A DNA stretch of 64,000 nucleotides from positions 1-64,000 of the forward strand of contig CACEHK010000001.1 of assembly GCA_902559305.1 (NCBI GenBank), read 5' to 3'. The DNA comes from an uncultured Pelagibacteraceae bacterium (GTDB taxonomy: Bacteria > Pseudomonadota > Alphaproteobacteria > Pelagibacterales > Pelagibacteraceae). A program made the translations under genes and the position numbers. The stretch's first letter is position 1. Each line of letters starts with the position of its first letter. Below are positions 1 to 7,165 of this stretch, one piece after another. The notes under the pieces were generated by a model, which saw nothing but the letters and a program-made list of their open reading frames with translations, searched no databases and had not been told where the DNA came from.

Positions 1-301
1 TATCGAATGGGTCGATATTTGTCCAAAAATGACTGAGCAGATCTTCAAAATTTATTTTTTTTCTATCATAAATAATTTCAATAACTTCAAAGTGTTTTGT
101 ATTTCCATATGTAACTTCTTCATATGTTGGATTTTTTGTAGTACCCCCTGAATATCCTGAGATTACTTCTATAACACCTTCTTTTTTTTCAAATGTTTCT
201 TCCATACACCAAAAACAACCTCCGGCAAAATATGCTTTTTTGATATCTTGGGCAAATAAACTTGTTTGAAATAAAAAAATGAAAAATAAAATTTTTTTCA
301 C
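1..301 (-). CDS. msrA: Peptide-methionine (S)-S-oxide reductase MsrA, exported, C-terminus outside window
   Basis: Repairs methionine-S-sulfoxide in proteins using a Cys nucleophile. The first 100 residues are visible. A hydrophobic signal-like segment spans about residues 1-17, followed by the family hallmark GCFWC at 28-32 (catalytic Cys29), then conserved SGYSGG and YEEV stretches and an H-F-E-V-x-E segment. The start is GTG at 301-299, which shares its first base with the TAG stop of the upstream CoA-binding gene, so the two are translationally coupled. The signal sequence suggests action in the periplasm. It is the last visible gene of the bhmT operon. The gene runs off the left edge, so the resolving Cys and any MsrB fusion cannot be judged. 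Confidence 0.93.
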   Translation of the reverse strand, partial: MKKILFFIFLFQTSLFAQDIKKAYFAGGCFWCMEETFEKKEGVIEVISGYSGGTTKNPTYEEVTYGNTKHFEVIEIIYDRKKINFEDLLSHFWTNIDPFD

Positions 302-768
302 TAATTTTTTAAGAGAGGAAATACCGGATTAGATTTTTGAAATAATTTTTGGTATTCTTGTTTAATACATTTGTTTTCTATGTATTTTATATTAGCTTCT
401 TCAGAAATTTTTTTAGCTTCTTCATGTTTAATTCCATATTGTAACCATAAGGTTTTGGCTCCAATTTTAACAGCTTCTTTAGCAAAACCAGGCGTTTCTT
501 TGGATGGTCGAAAAATATCAACTATATCTATTTTTTCAGAAATTTTATCTAAACTTTCAACTACAGTTTCTCCATTTATTATTTCTCCTTTTGCAAAAGG
601 ATTTACGGGTATTACCTTGTATCCAAAATCCTGCATATATTTCATAACAACATTTGCAGGTTTTCTTTTTAAATTTTTAGGATCTTCTCCTTTTTTTTCT
701 GAACTTACACCAATCATTGCAATTGTTTTCGAATTTTTGAGAATTTCCTTTATTTGATCGTCTCTCAT
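301..768 (-). CDS. CoA-binding domain protein (YccU family)
   Basis: A 155-residue single-domain protein of the CoA-binding (Rossmann-like) YccU family. An N-terminal I-A-M-I-G-V-S strand-loop lies near residues 16-22, then the family-typical K-P-A-N-V-V-x-x-Y, G-Y-K-V-I-P-V-N-P and D-I-V-D-I-F-R segments. Family members bind CoA by structure but have no established reaction. It overlaps the upstream enoyl-CoA hydratase homologue by 4 bases (ATGA) and shares a base with the msrA start. Its place after two acyl-CoA-type enzymes fits a role with CoA substrates, but that is inference. Confidence 0.85.
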   Translation of the reverse strand: MRDDQIKEILKNSKTIAMIGVSSEKKGEDPKNLKRKPANVVMKYMQDFGYKVIPVNPFAKGEIINGETVVESLDKISEKIDIVDIFRPSKETPGFAKEAVKIGAKTLWLQYGIKHEEAKKISEEANIKYIENKCIKQEYQKLFQKSNPVFPLLKN

Positions 769-1538
769 TTATTTTTCCATTTAGGTTTTCGCTTATTTAA
801 AAATGCTGATATACCCTCATGAGCATCTAATGACATCATATTTAAAGTCATCATCTTACTTGTGTACAAATAAGCTTTTCTTAATGGCATTTCTAATTGT
901 TTATAAAATGCTTGCTTCCCAATTTTTATTGTTAAATTTGATTTAGAGGCAATCGTTTTTGCAACTTTTAAAACTTCATTATTTAGGTTTGATTTTAAAA
1001 AACAATCATTAATTAATCCTATTTCCTTTGCATATTCTGCATTAATGGGCTCGCCAGTTAAAAGCATTTTCATCATTCTTTTTCTACTGATTTTTCTGCT
1101 AACAGCTACCATGGGCGTACTACAAAATAATCCAATATTAACTCCAGGTGTAGCAAATGTTGCATCCTTGGTACTGTAAGCCAAGTCGCAACTTGTTGCT
1201 AATTGACATCCAGCAGCGTAAGCGGCTCCATGTACTTTTGCTATAACTGGTTTTTTTCCTTCAACTATTTGAAGCATCAACTTAGAACAGAGATTAAATA
1301 ATTTTAAATATTTGGATCTTTTTTTTAAACTTTTTACTTCTTTTAAATTATGACCAGCGCTGAAACCTTTTCCAGCACCTTCTAAGATTATTACTTTGGT
1401 TGTGTTATCTTTATCAAGTTTCTTAAAAGTATTTAAAAGTGATCTTAAAGTTGCAAAAGATAATGAATTATAAGTTTTTGGGTCATTAATTTTAATATTT
1501 TTTATGCCATTACCTAAATTTTTGACCAAAATAACCAT
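765..1538 (-). CDS. Enoyl-CoA hydratase/isomerase family protein (crotonase fold, ECHDC3-like)
   Basis: A 257-residue crotonase-fold protein. The first oxyanion-hole segment is FSAGHNLKE at about 59-67 and the second is HGAAYAAGCQL at about 103-113, followed by ATPGVNIGLFC at about 129-139. The AGHNLKE form and the G-L-F-C-S-T-P stretch resemble the ECHDC3-like group, whose substrates are poorly defined, rather than classic short-chain enoyl-CoA hydratase. It lies 15 bases after the carnitine-dehydrogenase-like gene and overlaps the CoA-binding gene. It could act on a CoA ester made downstream of the operon's betaine or carnitine step. No acyl-CoA ligase is visible in the operon, so the substrate is unknown. 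Confidence 0.85.
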   Translation of the reverse strand: MVILVKNLGNGIKNIKINDPKTYNSLSFATLRSLLNTFKKLDKDNTTKVIILEGAGKGFSAGHNLKEVKSLKKRSKYLKLFNLCSKLMLQIVEGKKPVIAKVHGAAYAAGCQLATSCDLAYSTKDATFATPGVNIGLFCSTPMVAVSRKISRKRMMKMLLTGEPINAEYAKEIGLINDCFLKSNLNNEVLKVAKTIASKSNLTIKIGKQAFYKQLEMPLRKAYLYTSKMMTLNMMSLDAHEGISAFLNKRKPKWKNK

Positions 1539-1553
1539 AATATTTTATTACTA

Positions 1554-2492
1554 TCATTTTCTTATTTTGTCTGCATATTTTTTTCTTAACTTTTGAAGAT
1601 TAACTAAATATTCATCTCTAATATTGGATATACTTGAAACAGATTTACCTTTTGCTTGTTGTTTAGTGCCTTTAATAACTCTTGTTGATAATTTTTTAGA
1701 AAGTTTTGGAGCTTTAAGTTTGGTCCAAGGTAATTTTAACGCAGGGCCAAATTGTTTTAACATATGCTTCATTCCTGCTTTACCTCCTGCTAAATGGAAT
1801 GTTAAAAAAGTTCCCATTAATGACCATCTAAGTCCTGGTCCATCTTCTATTGCTCTATCTAAATCTTTAGTGGTAGCATAGCCCTCGTTAATTATATGTA
1901 AAGCTTCTCTCCATAGTGCTTCCTGTAACCTGTCAGCTAAATATCCTGGAAGTTCTTTTTTGACCATAATTGGATTCATAGAAATTGATTTGTAAAATTT
2001 GTTAGCTTTATTTATATAATTTTTCTTGGTTTTTTTTCCTGCAACAATCTCAACACCGGGGCATAGGTAAACAGGGTTAAATGGGTGCCCTATTATTGTT
2101 CGTGCAGGATTTTTGCATTTTGAATATATCTTAGTTGGTAGTAAACCCGATGAGCTTGATGAAATTATTGCACTTGATTTTGCTATTTTACCAATAGAGC
2201 TCATTAAATTTATTTTTATTCTATAATTTTCAGTTGCACATTCTTGAATAAAATCTGCATCTTTCACAGCTTCTTCTATAGAAGTTACATATTTAAAATT
2301 ATTAAGATTAAGTTTTTTTTTATTGAATAATTTTTTTACAAAAGGCCAAGTACGTTTTATTTCGATAATTAGTCTTTTCTCTAATTTTAAATCCTTATCG
2401 AAAGCAACAACCTTTTTATTGTGCGCTAAACACCTTATGATCCATCCAGTTCCTATAACTCCAGCCCCAATAACAGCAATTTTTTTAATCAT
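1554..2492 (-). CDS. 3-hydroxyacyl-CoA dehydrogenase-fold protein, probable carnitine 3-dehydrogenase
   Basis: A 312-residue NAD-dependent dehydrogenase. The nucleotide-binding loop GAGVIGTGW is at residues 9-17, the catalytic GHPFNPVYLCPGVE motif is near residues 135-148, and the C-terminal 3HCDH domain contains G-P-G-L-R-W-S-x-M-G-T-F-L and G-P-A-L-K-L-P-W-T. These last motifs, with the length near 310, match L-carnitine dehydrogenases (carnitine to 3-dehydrocarnitine) better than fatty-acid enzymes. That product could be split to glycine betaine, the substrate of BHMT at the head of the operon. The cleavage enzyme (BKACE family) is not seen here. It abuts the Fe/2OG oxygenase stop with no gap. 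A related 3-hydroxyacid activity is possible. Confidence 0.8.
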   Translation of the reverse strand: MIKKIAVIGAGVIGTGWIIRCLAHNKKVVAFDKDLKLEKRLIIEIKRTWPFVKKLFNKKKLNLNNFKYVTSIEEAVKDADFIQECATENYRIKINLMSSIGKIAKSSAIISSSSSGLLPTKIYSKCKNPARTIIGHPFNPVYLCPGVEIVAGKKTKKNYINKANKFYKSISMNPIMVKKELPGYLADRLQEALWREALHIINEGYATTKDLDRAIEDGPGLRWSLMGTFLTFHLAGGKAGMKHMLKQFGPALKLPWTKLKAPKLSKKLSTRVIKGTKQQAKGKSVSSISNIRDEYLVNLQKLRKKYADKIRK

Positions 2493-3344
2493 CTAGTCTG
2501 CTAGACCGTCTGATCTAGCAACATTTCTTTCATTGTGGATTGGTAACACTTTTCCATATATTGCTTTTGAGTGCTCTGGTGTATTAACTCTCCATGGATC
2601 TAAAACGTAAGCAGGAATACACATGTATCTTGATTTTTGTCCTTCTATTTTTGTTACCCTATGTAATGTAAATCTACCTTTGAATATTTGTAGGTCCCCC
2701 GGTTCTAATTGAAGTTGTTTAACTCTTTTTCTATCGCCATTTAAAACTTTTTTAACTTCTTCAAAATTTTCATTTCCTGGCTCTCGAATATTTGGACAGT
2801 ATTCAAATACACCACCTTTCTCTGGCTTTTGAATCATTAAACTTAATGTAAATTCACAACTATCAAAATGCCAAGGAAGAATTCCTTCAGGCTTCATAAC
2901 ATTGTAAGCATGGCAAGCCAATGGATCTGCCCATCTATAAATTGGGGAAACTCCTAAGCATGCTGATATAAATTTTAACAGTTCATCTGTTTCATAAAGG
3001 TATTTCATTTCTGAATTTTTTGGAAAACAATCAGAATTTAAATAGCCATTATATCTATTCATAAAAGTTCTTTTTGGATGATCTTTAGATAAATTTATAT
3101 CATCTTCAGCATATAAATATGGATTTATACTTTCTTTAGACATGTAAACTTCATCAAGTTGTTTTTCCAACTCTGAATTCATAATTTTTAATGATTTAGA
3201 TAAGATAAAATTTGATATGGTAGAACAACTAAATTGATCTAGTTCTTTTCTACATCTTTTAATTAAGTTTTTAATTATTGGAGAATTTAAGTCGTAAATA
3301 GGATATTTTTCTAAATCTACTATAGACTTAAGTCTTTCGTTCAC
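2493..3344 (-). CDS. Fe(II)/2-oxoglutarate-dependent oxygenase, HalD/ArpA-like
   Basis: A 283-residue protein with the facial triad of a 2OG oxygenase: H159-x-D161 in PWHFDSCE, distal His228 in TLHRVT, and Arg239 placed to hold 2-oxoglutarate. Because an Asp and not Gly follows the first His, it should hydroxylate rather than halogenate. The sequence resembles bacterial HalD/ArpA-like proteins, some of which act on free amino acids or small charged molecules. It overlaps the nucleotidyltransferase start region by 4 bases and abuts the carnitine-dehydrogenase-like gene. A methylated amino acid or betaine is a natural guess from context, but the substrate is not readable from sequence. Confidence 0.82.
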   Translation of the reverse strand: MNERLKSIVDLEKYPIYDLNSPIIKNLIKRCRKELDQFSCSTISNFILSKSLKIMNSELEKQLDEVYMSKESINPYLYAEDDINLSKDHPKRTFMNRYNGYLNSDCFPKNSEMKYLYETDELLKFISACLGVSPIYRWADPLACHAYNVMKPEGILPWHFDSCEFTLSLMIQKPEKGGVFEYCPNIREPGNENFEEVKKVLNGDRKRVKQLQLEPGDLQIFKGRFTLHRVTKIEGQKSRYMCIPAYVLDPWRVNTPEHSKAIYGKVLPIHNERNVARSDGLAD

Positions 3345-3715
3345 TTCAGGTCTCCATCCTCACGCATTTTAGCTCTAATTTTAGTCGCTGAAATTTTTTG
3401 TATTTCTTCAGGCATTACTACTTCCTCTATTTTGTATCCTACTCCTCTGCCATAGCATATATTAGTAATATTGGGCACTAAGATAATTTTAAATCTACCC
3501 TCGTATTTAGGGTTTAATCTTTCTTCTATTTTTTTTTTGACTGTTTCAAAATCAAAAGGATTATCATCTACCCCTTGAACATCTCTTATCTGAATACAAA
3601 CTTGACCTGTCTTTTTAATTATTTCTTCAAATAATGCGTAGTGCCCATCATGAAATGGCTGCCATCTTCCAAGCATCTGTGCTGTTGGTTTCTTATTATT
3701 CCATTGATAAGACAT
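3341..3715 (-). CDS. HxGH-motif nucleotidyltransferase (cytidylyltransferase-like)
   Basis: A 124-residue protein starting at the ATG at 3715, whose A is the last base of the kinase TAA stop (TAATG). A start 11 codons upstream is open but would lie inside the kinase gene, so I prefer 3715. The hallmarks are GRWQPFHDGH at 16-25, with the ATP-binding H22-x-x-H25, and ISATKIR near the C-terminus, the second phosphate-binding motif. Such enzymes transfer AMP or CMP to a phosphorylated small molecule. The partner kinase directly upstream would supply the phosphate ester. It is shorter than typical NMN or pantetheine-phosphate adenylyltransferases. The acceptor is unknown. Confidence 0.82.
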   Translation of the reverse strand: MSYQWNNKKPTAQMLGRWQPFHDGHYALFEEIIKKTGQVCIQIRDVQGVDDNPFDFETVKKKIEERLNPKYEGRFKIILVPNITNICYGRGVGYKIEEVVMPEEIQKISATKIRAKMREDGDLK

Positions 3716-4122
3716 TATTTTATATCCTTTGCTATTTTGGTTGCCCAAACTTTAGCATCTTGGGTTGTTACATGACAATCATATTTTTCTGGTTTTACAA
3801 ACATTTGATTTGTATCTTCAAACCTACCTTCTTTAATCGTATCAAGCCAAACAACATAGTCTGCAGGAAAAAGATTTCTCGCTTCAGGAGTTGGGCATAT
3901 AAAATCAGCAATAACATTATTTCCTTCACCTTTCAATTTAAGCGCGTTATCTGCCATTCTTTTAGCTTGTCTTTTTCTACCTTCCTCAGAAAAATCCCAA
4001 TCATTAGCAGCTTTTCTTATTTCATCTGCATTAAGTCTTTTAGAAACAATTAACTTTGCTAATTCGTTTGCCAAAGTAGTTTTACCTGCACCTGGAAGTC
4101 CCATAATTAGAATTATTTTCAT
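3715..4122 (-). CDS. Small P-loop kinase, adenylylsulfate-kinase-like
   Basis: A 135-residue kinase with Walker A GLPGAGKTT at 8-16 and segments resembling CysC: an L-N-A-D-E-I-R stretch, then D-W-D-F-S-x-E-G-R and a D-F-I-C-P-T-P-E-A-R lid region. It is shorter than true APS kinases (about 180-200 residues). No ATP sulfurylase or sulfate-reduction gene is in the window, so sulfate activation is doubtful. The stop overlaps the nucleotidyltransferase start and its own start overlaps the M24 gene stop by one base, so the pair is translationally coupled. I infer that it phosphorylates a small metabolite that the nucleotidyltransferase then activates. Confidence 0.8.
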   Translation of the reverse strand: MKIILIMGLPGAGKTTLANELAKLIVSKRLNADEIRKAANDWDFSEEGRKRQAKRMADNALKLKGEGNNVIADFICPTPEARNLFPADYVVWLDTIKEGRFEDTNQMFVKPEKYDCHVTTQDAKVWATKIAKDIK

Positions 4123-5358
4123 TATATATCTTCTAAAGGGTGATGAGACATAAGTTCAAGATTATTTTGACCTACTAAATACTGTTGCTCTAGTTTAACT
4201 CCTTCTTTACCACCTACTTTTCCGATATAACTTTCTAATGTGATAGTCATATTTTTTTCAAAATAACCTTCCCTTTGTCCTCCATCAGTTGGATATTTTA
4301 TTTGTGGCCACTCATCACATAGTCCAATACCATGAAGCATGCAGGAATATCTATTTCCATAATATTCTTCAGGCAATTTCCAAGATTTTTCTGTAAATTC
4401 TCTAAAAGATGTACCAGATTTGATCAATCTGTGATTATGATTAATTTGTTCAACAGCCATTTGATATAATTTTTTCTGATCTTCATTAAATTTGTGACCC
4501 TCAACAAATGTTCTCGATATATCTGCACAATATCCATAAGGTCCAACCATATCTGTGTCAAAAGATATTATTTCACCTTTTTGAATTATTTTATTACTAC
4601 TTTCTTGCATCCATGGATTTGTTCTTTCACCAGATGATAAAATTCTACATTCAATCCATTCTCCACCATTTTCAATATTTGTTTTATGTAAAATTGACCA
4701 AAGTTCGTCTTCGGTCATACCAGCCTTTAATTCATTACGCATTTTAGAAACACCTATTTCAGCAACCTCTATTGCTGCCTTCATGCATTTTAATTCTTCA
4801 GAAGATTTTATAACTCTAGCTTGTTCAAGTATTAATTTAGCATCTACTACTTTAATATCTGCTTTGTTTAATGCTGTAACCGCTGGAGCATTAATAATAT
4901 CAATTGCAACTTTTTTACTTTTAAAATAAGAATTTGATAAATCTTTGATTTCATTAATCCATTTTTTTAATTGTGTACTTGCTTGATCACCGTTGCTAAA
5001 ATAATCCCAAGTTATTGCTGGTCTTATTTCATCTATTAAATTTAAGTGGCTAGATAATCCCTCGCAATTAAAATATTCATATAATATTATAGGTCCGTTT
5101 ACTGGTACAAAACAATAACGAGTTAAGTTATGCATGTTATAAACACTCATATTTACAGTGTCTAAAGCATACCTAACATTTACAGGATCAAATAATATAC
5201 AAGCTTCTAAATTATTTTTTTCTAGTTCTTTTTTTACTCTGTCCAACCTATAAGATCTAAGTTTCCGAAAGTTGATCTCGTCCTCTTTTAATCTTTTTTT
5301 TTTTTATAAAATTTACTTTTGATTTCGTATTAGGTGTAATTTTTCTATTAAATTTCAT
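4122..5358 (-). CDS. M24 metallopeptidase-fold protein, DddP-like, reading frame broken at a T12 tract
   Basis: The intact frame (TTG at 5246, open back to 5303) encodes 374 residues of the M24 pita-bread fold. It has metal ligands in FDTD and CADISRTF, the His in CMLHGIGLCDEW, and Glu in TLESY and KLEQQY. Stretches GGEWIECRILSSG.RTNPW, IIQKGEIISFDTD and Y-x-C-x-L-H-G-x-G-L-C-D-E-W closely match remembered DMSP lyase DddP, including the Tyr, His and Asp that surround its active site. The normal N-terminus is missing. An ATG at 5358, two bases after the Rieske stop, would read into this frame if the 12-base T run at 5294-5305 were 11. Either the assembly has an indel or slippage is used. DMSP cleavage is possible, but other M24 amine or ectoine hydrolases are alternatives. 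Confidence 0.7.
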
Positions 5359-5360
5359 AA

Positions 5361-6536
5361 TTAAACTATATTAGTTGCCACCCATTTATGGAAATGGTGG
5401 GTTGGATTGTCCATTACAGGTGAGAAGTTGCCACCATTATAAGAGGGTGAATTTCTTCCTTCCTGCATTCCTTCAATTATATGAACATCCTCTGCTTGAA
5501 CACTTTTCCATAGTTTGTGGTTTTGTTTTCTTAAAGATTGATATTTCTTTGAGTTAGCAGCTTCTTTTCCTACATAATAAATTTCCATATGTTCTTTAGT
5601 AAATTTATGATCAACAGGCTCGAGCCAATATGCATAAAAATGGTCTTTATGAATACCCAACATAACATTTGGAAATAAAGCTACATATTCGGCAATATTT
5701 TCTTTATTTTTCGGCCAATTTGGAAAACACGGAAATTTTCCCTTTCCCCTAAACTTTGGATTATAAACTTTGGTACCTTGACCAGCAAAGCGATTTGGTA
5801 ATCCTTGAATATGGTAATGATCGCTGATCTTTGAGTAAGAATTTAAACCAGGATGAACCCATGGCAAATGATAGCTTTCACAATAATTTTCTATTGCAAA
5901 TTTCCAATTACACTTTGCGTTTAAATTAAAATATCCAAAATCATTTGAATAAACCATTAGTTTTCGATCATTTTTTGGCCAAAACTTTTCCCATCTATCG
6001 CTTAAAGGTTTTATATATTTTTCAAATGAAATTTCATTTTCGCTTATATTTATAAATATCATATCAAGCCAAACACTTGATCTAATTTCTTTCAAACCAT
6101 TTATGGATTTATCAAATTTTTTACATTCATGCTTATTCATTCCTCCCAAATGTGGTGTTGCAACTAGTTTGCCATTAGTATCATAGGACCAAGAATGATA
6201 AGGGCACCTTATAACATTTTTAATTTTACAACTATTTTGTAGAATTTTATATCCCCTGTGGCTGCAAACATTATGATAAACCCGAATTTTATTTTTTTTA
6301 TCTCTTAAAATTATTATAGGAATTCCTAACAAATCAAAAGGTTTTGCATCACCTTTGTTAGGTAGAGAACTAGCAATACCAATAACCACCCATTTATCTT
6401 CAAATAATTTTTTTCTTTCTAGTTGAGTATATTTTTCACTTGTGTAACATTCATTAGGAAGACCATGAGATTTTTCGATTGGATTACTTACAACGTCTAA
6501 TTTTTTCTTTTCTATTATATTATACACTTCAGACAT
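5361..6536 (-). CDS. Rieske-type oxygenase alpha subunit, quaternary-ammonium group
   Basis: A 391-residue Rieske non-heme iron oxygenase. The [2Fe-2S] ligands are C91-x-H93 (CSHRG) and C111-x2-H114 (CPYHSW). The mononuclear iron ligands are His223 and His228 in ENYCESYHLPWVHPG. The bridging residue before Y-H is Glu220 rather than the usual Asp, as in carnitine monooxygenase CntA, glycine betaine GbcA and choline monooxygenase, so a methylated ammonium substrate is likely. No reductase partner lies in the operon. It shares a base with the methyltransferase stop and ends 2 bases before the putative M24 ATG. GbcA-type betaine demethylation would duplicate BHMT, so another betaine or a carnitine-like compound is equally possible. 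Confidence 0.85.
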   Translation of the reverse strand: MSEVYNIIEKKKLDVVSNPIEKSHGLPNECYTSEKYTQLERKKLFEDKWVVIGIASSLPNKGDAKPFDLLGIPIIILRDKKNKIRVYHNVCSHRGYKILQNSCKIKNVIRCPYHSWSYDTNGKLVATPHLGGMNKHECKKFDKSINGLKEIRSSVWLDMIFINISENEISFEKYIKPLSDRWEKFWPKNDRKLMVYSNDFGYFNLNAKCNWKFAIENYCESYHLPWVHPGLNSYSKISDHYHIQGLPNRFAGQGTKVYNPKFRGKGKFPCFPNWPKNKENIAEYVALFPNVMLGIHKDHFYAYWLEPVDHKFTKEHMEIYYVGKEAANSKKYQSLRKQNHKLWKSVQAEDVHIIEGMQEGRNSPSYNGGNFSPVMDNPTHHFHKWVATNIV

Positions 6537-7165
6537 TACTTAATTACCTCGTAAAGACCTAACCAAGCATTGACATCTTTGCTAGCAATATAATTTGATT
6601 TAAAAAATTCTATTTCTTTCCATTTATTATCTTTATTCAGCTGTTCTATTTTTTTATCAAAACCATACTCTTCGTGAATTCCTTCATTAATTGTAAAACA
6701 AATAAGACCTTTATTTTTAGTAATTCTAATAAATTCATCTAAAGCGGGTGGTTTTACATGTCCAAAAGTGAATGTTCCAACACATAATACCGCATCATAC
6801 GAATTGTCATCTTCCTCTATAGTTTTGTTTAAATCTACTTTATTTAATTTTTGATATAAATTTGTTGGAACTAAATCTAATAATTTTTGAGAAAGATCTG
6901 CTCCATAAAAATTTGAGAATCCATATTTTTTTAATTCAACGCCTACAAGTCCTGTTCCACATCCTGCATCATAAATTTTAGCATCTTTGTTTTTTTGATA
7001 TTTAATAAAAACCTCTGAAGTTTCTTTGGGACCAGTATAATTCCATTCAACCATATCTTGATCATATTTATTTCCTTCACCCCACTCATCATAGTATTTC
7101 ATTACTTCATCAGTTTTTTTTAATTTATAGATTGGTACTTTATTTCCTACATCTTTTTGTGCCAT
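6536..7165 (-). CDS. Class I SAM-dependent methyltransferase
   Basis: A 209-residue Rossmann-fold methyltransferase with SAM motif I DAGCGTG at 66-72, an acidic motif II near YGADLS, and the YDAVLCVGTF motif typical of methyltransferase 11/25-type domains. It resembles small-molecule enzymes of the Williams-Beuren-region type. The start and stop each overlap neighbouring genes by one base, placing it firmly in the bhmT operon. BHMT supplies methionine and hence SAM, so a methyltransferase beside demethylating enzymes could remake a methylated osmolyte or inactivate an intermediate. The acceptor cannot be told from sequence. Confidence 0.83.
   Translation of the reverse strand: MAQKDVGNKVPIYKLKKTDEVMKYYDEWGEGNKYDQDMVEWNYTGPKETSEVFIKYQKNKDAKIYDAGCGTGLVGVELKKYGFSNFYGADLSQKLLDLVPTNLYQKLNKVDLNKTIEEDDNSYDAVLCVGTFTFGHVKPPALDEFIRITKNKGLICFTINEGIHEEYGFDKKIEQLNKDNKWKEIEFFKSNYIASKDVNAWLGLYEVIK

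Noticed and set aside
3341-3748. Longer start for the nucleotidyltransferase
   Set aside because: The extra 11 codons lie in the kinase gene, while ATG 3715 gives the usual one-base coupling.
3634-4053. Plus-strand open frame of 139 codons
   Set aside because: It lies wholly over the coupled kinase and nucleotidyltransferase genes on the other strand, which have clear motifs.
4122-5246. Calling this gene dddP outright
   Set aside because: The key residues agree, but the M24 family has many amine- and peptide-active relatives and the N-terminus is disrupted.
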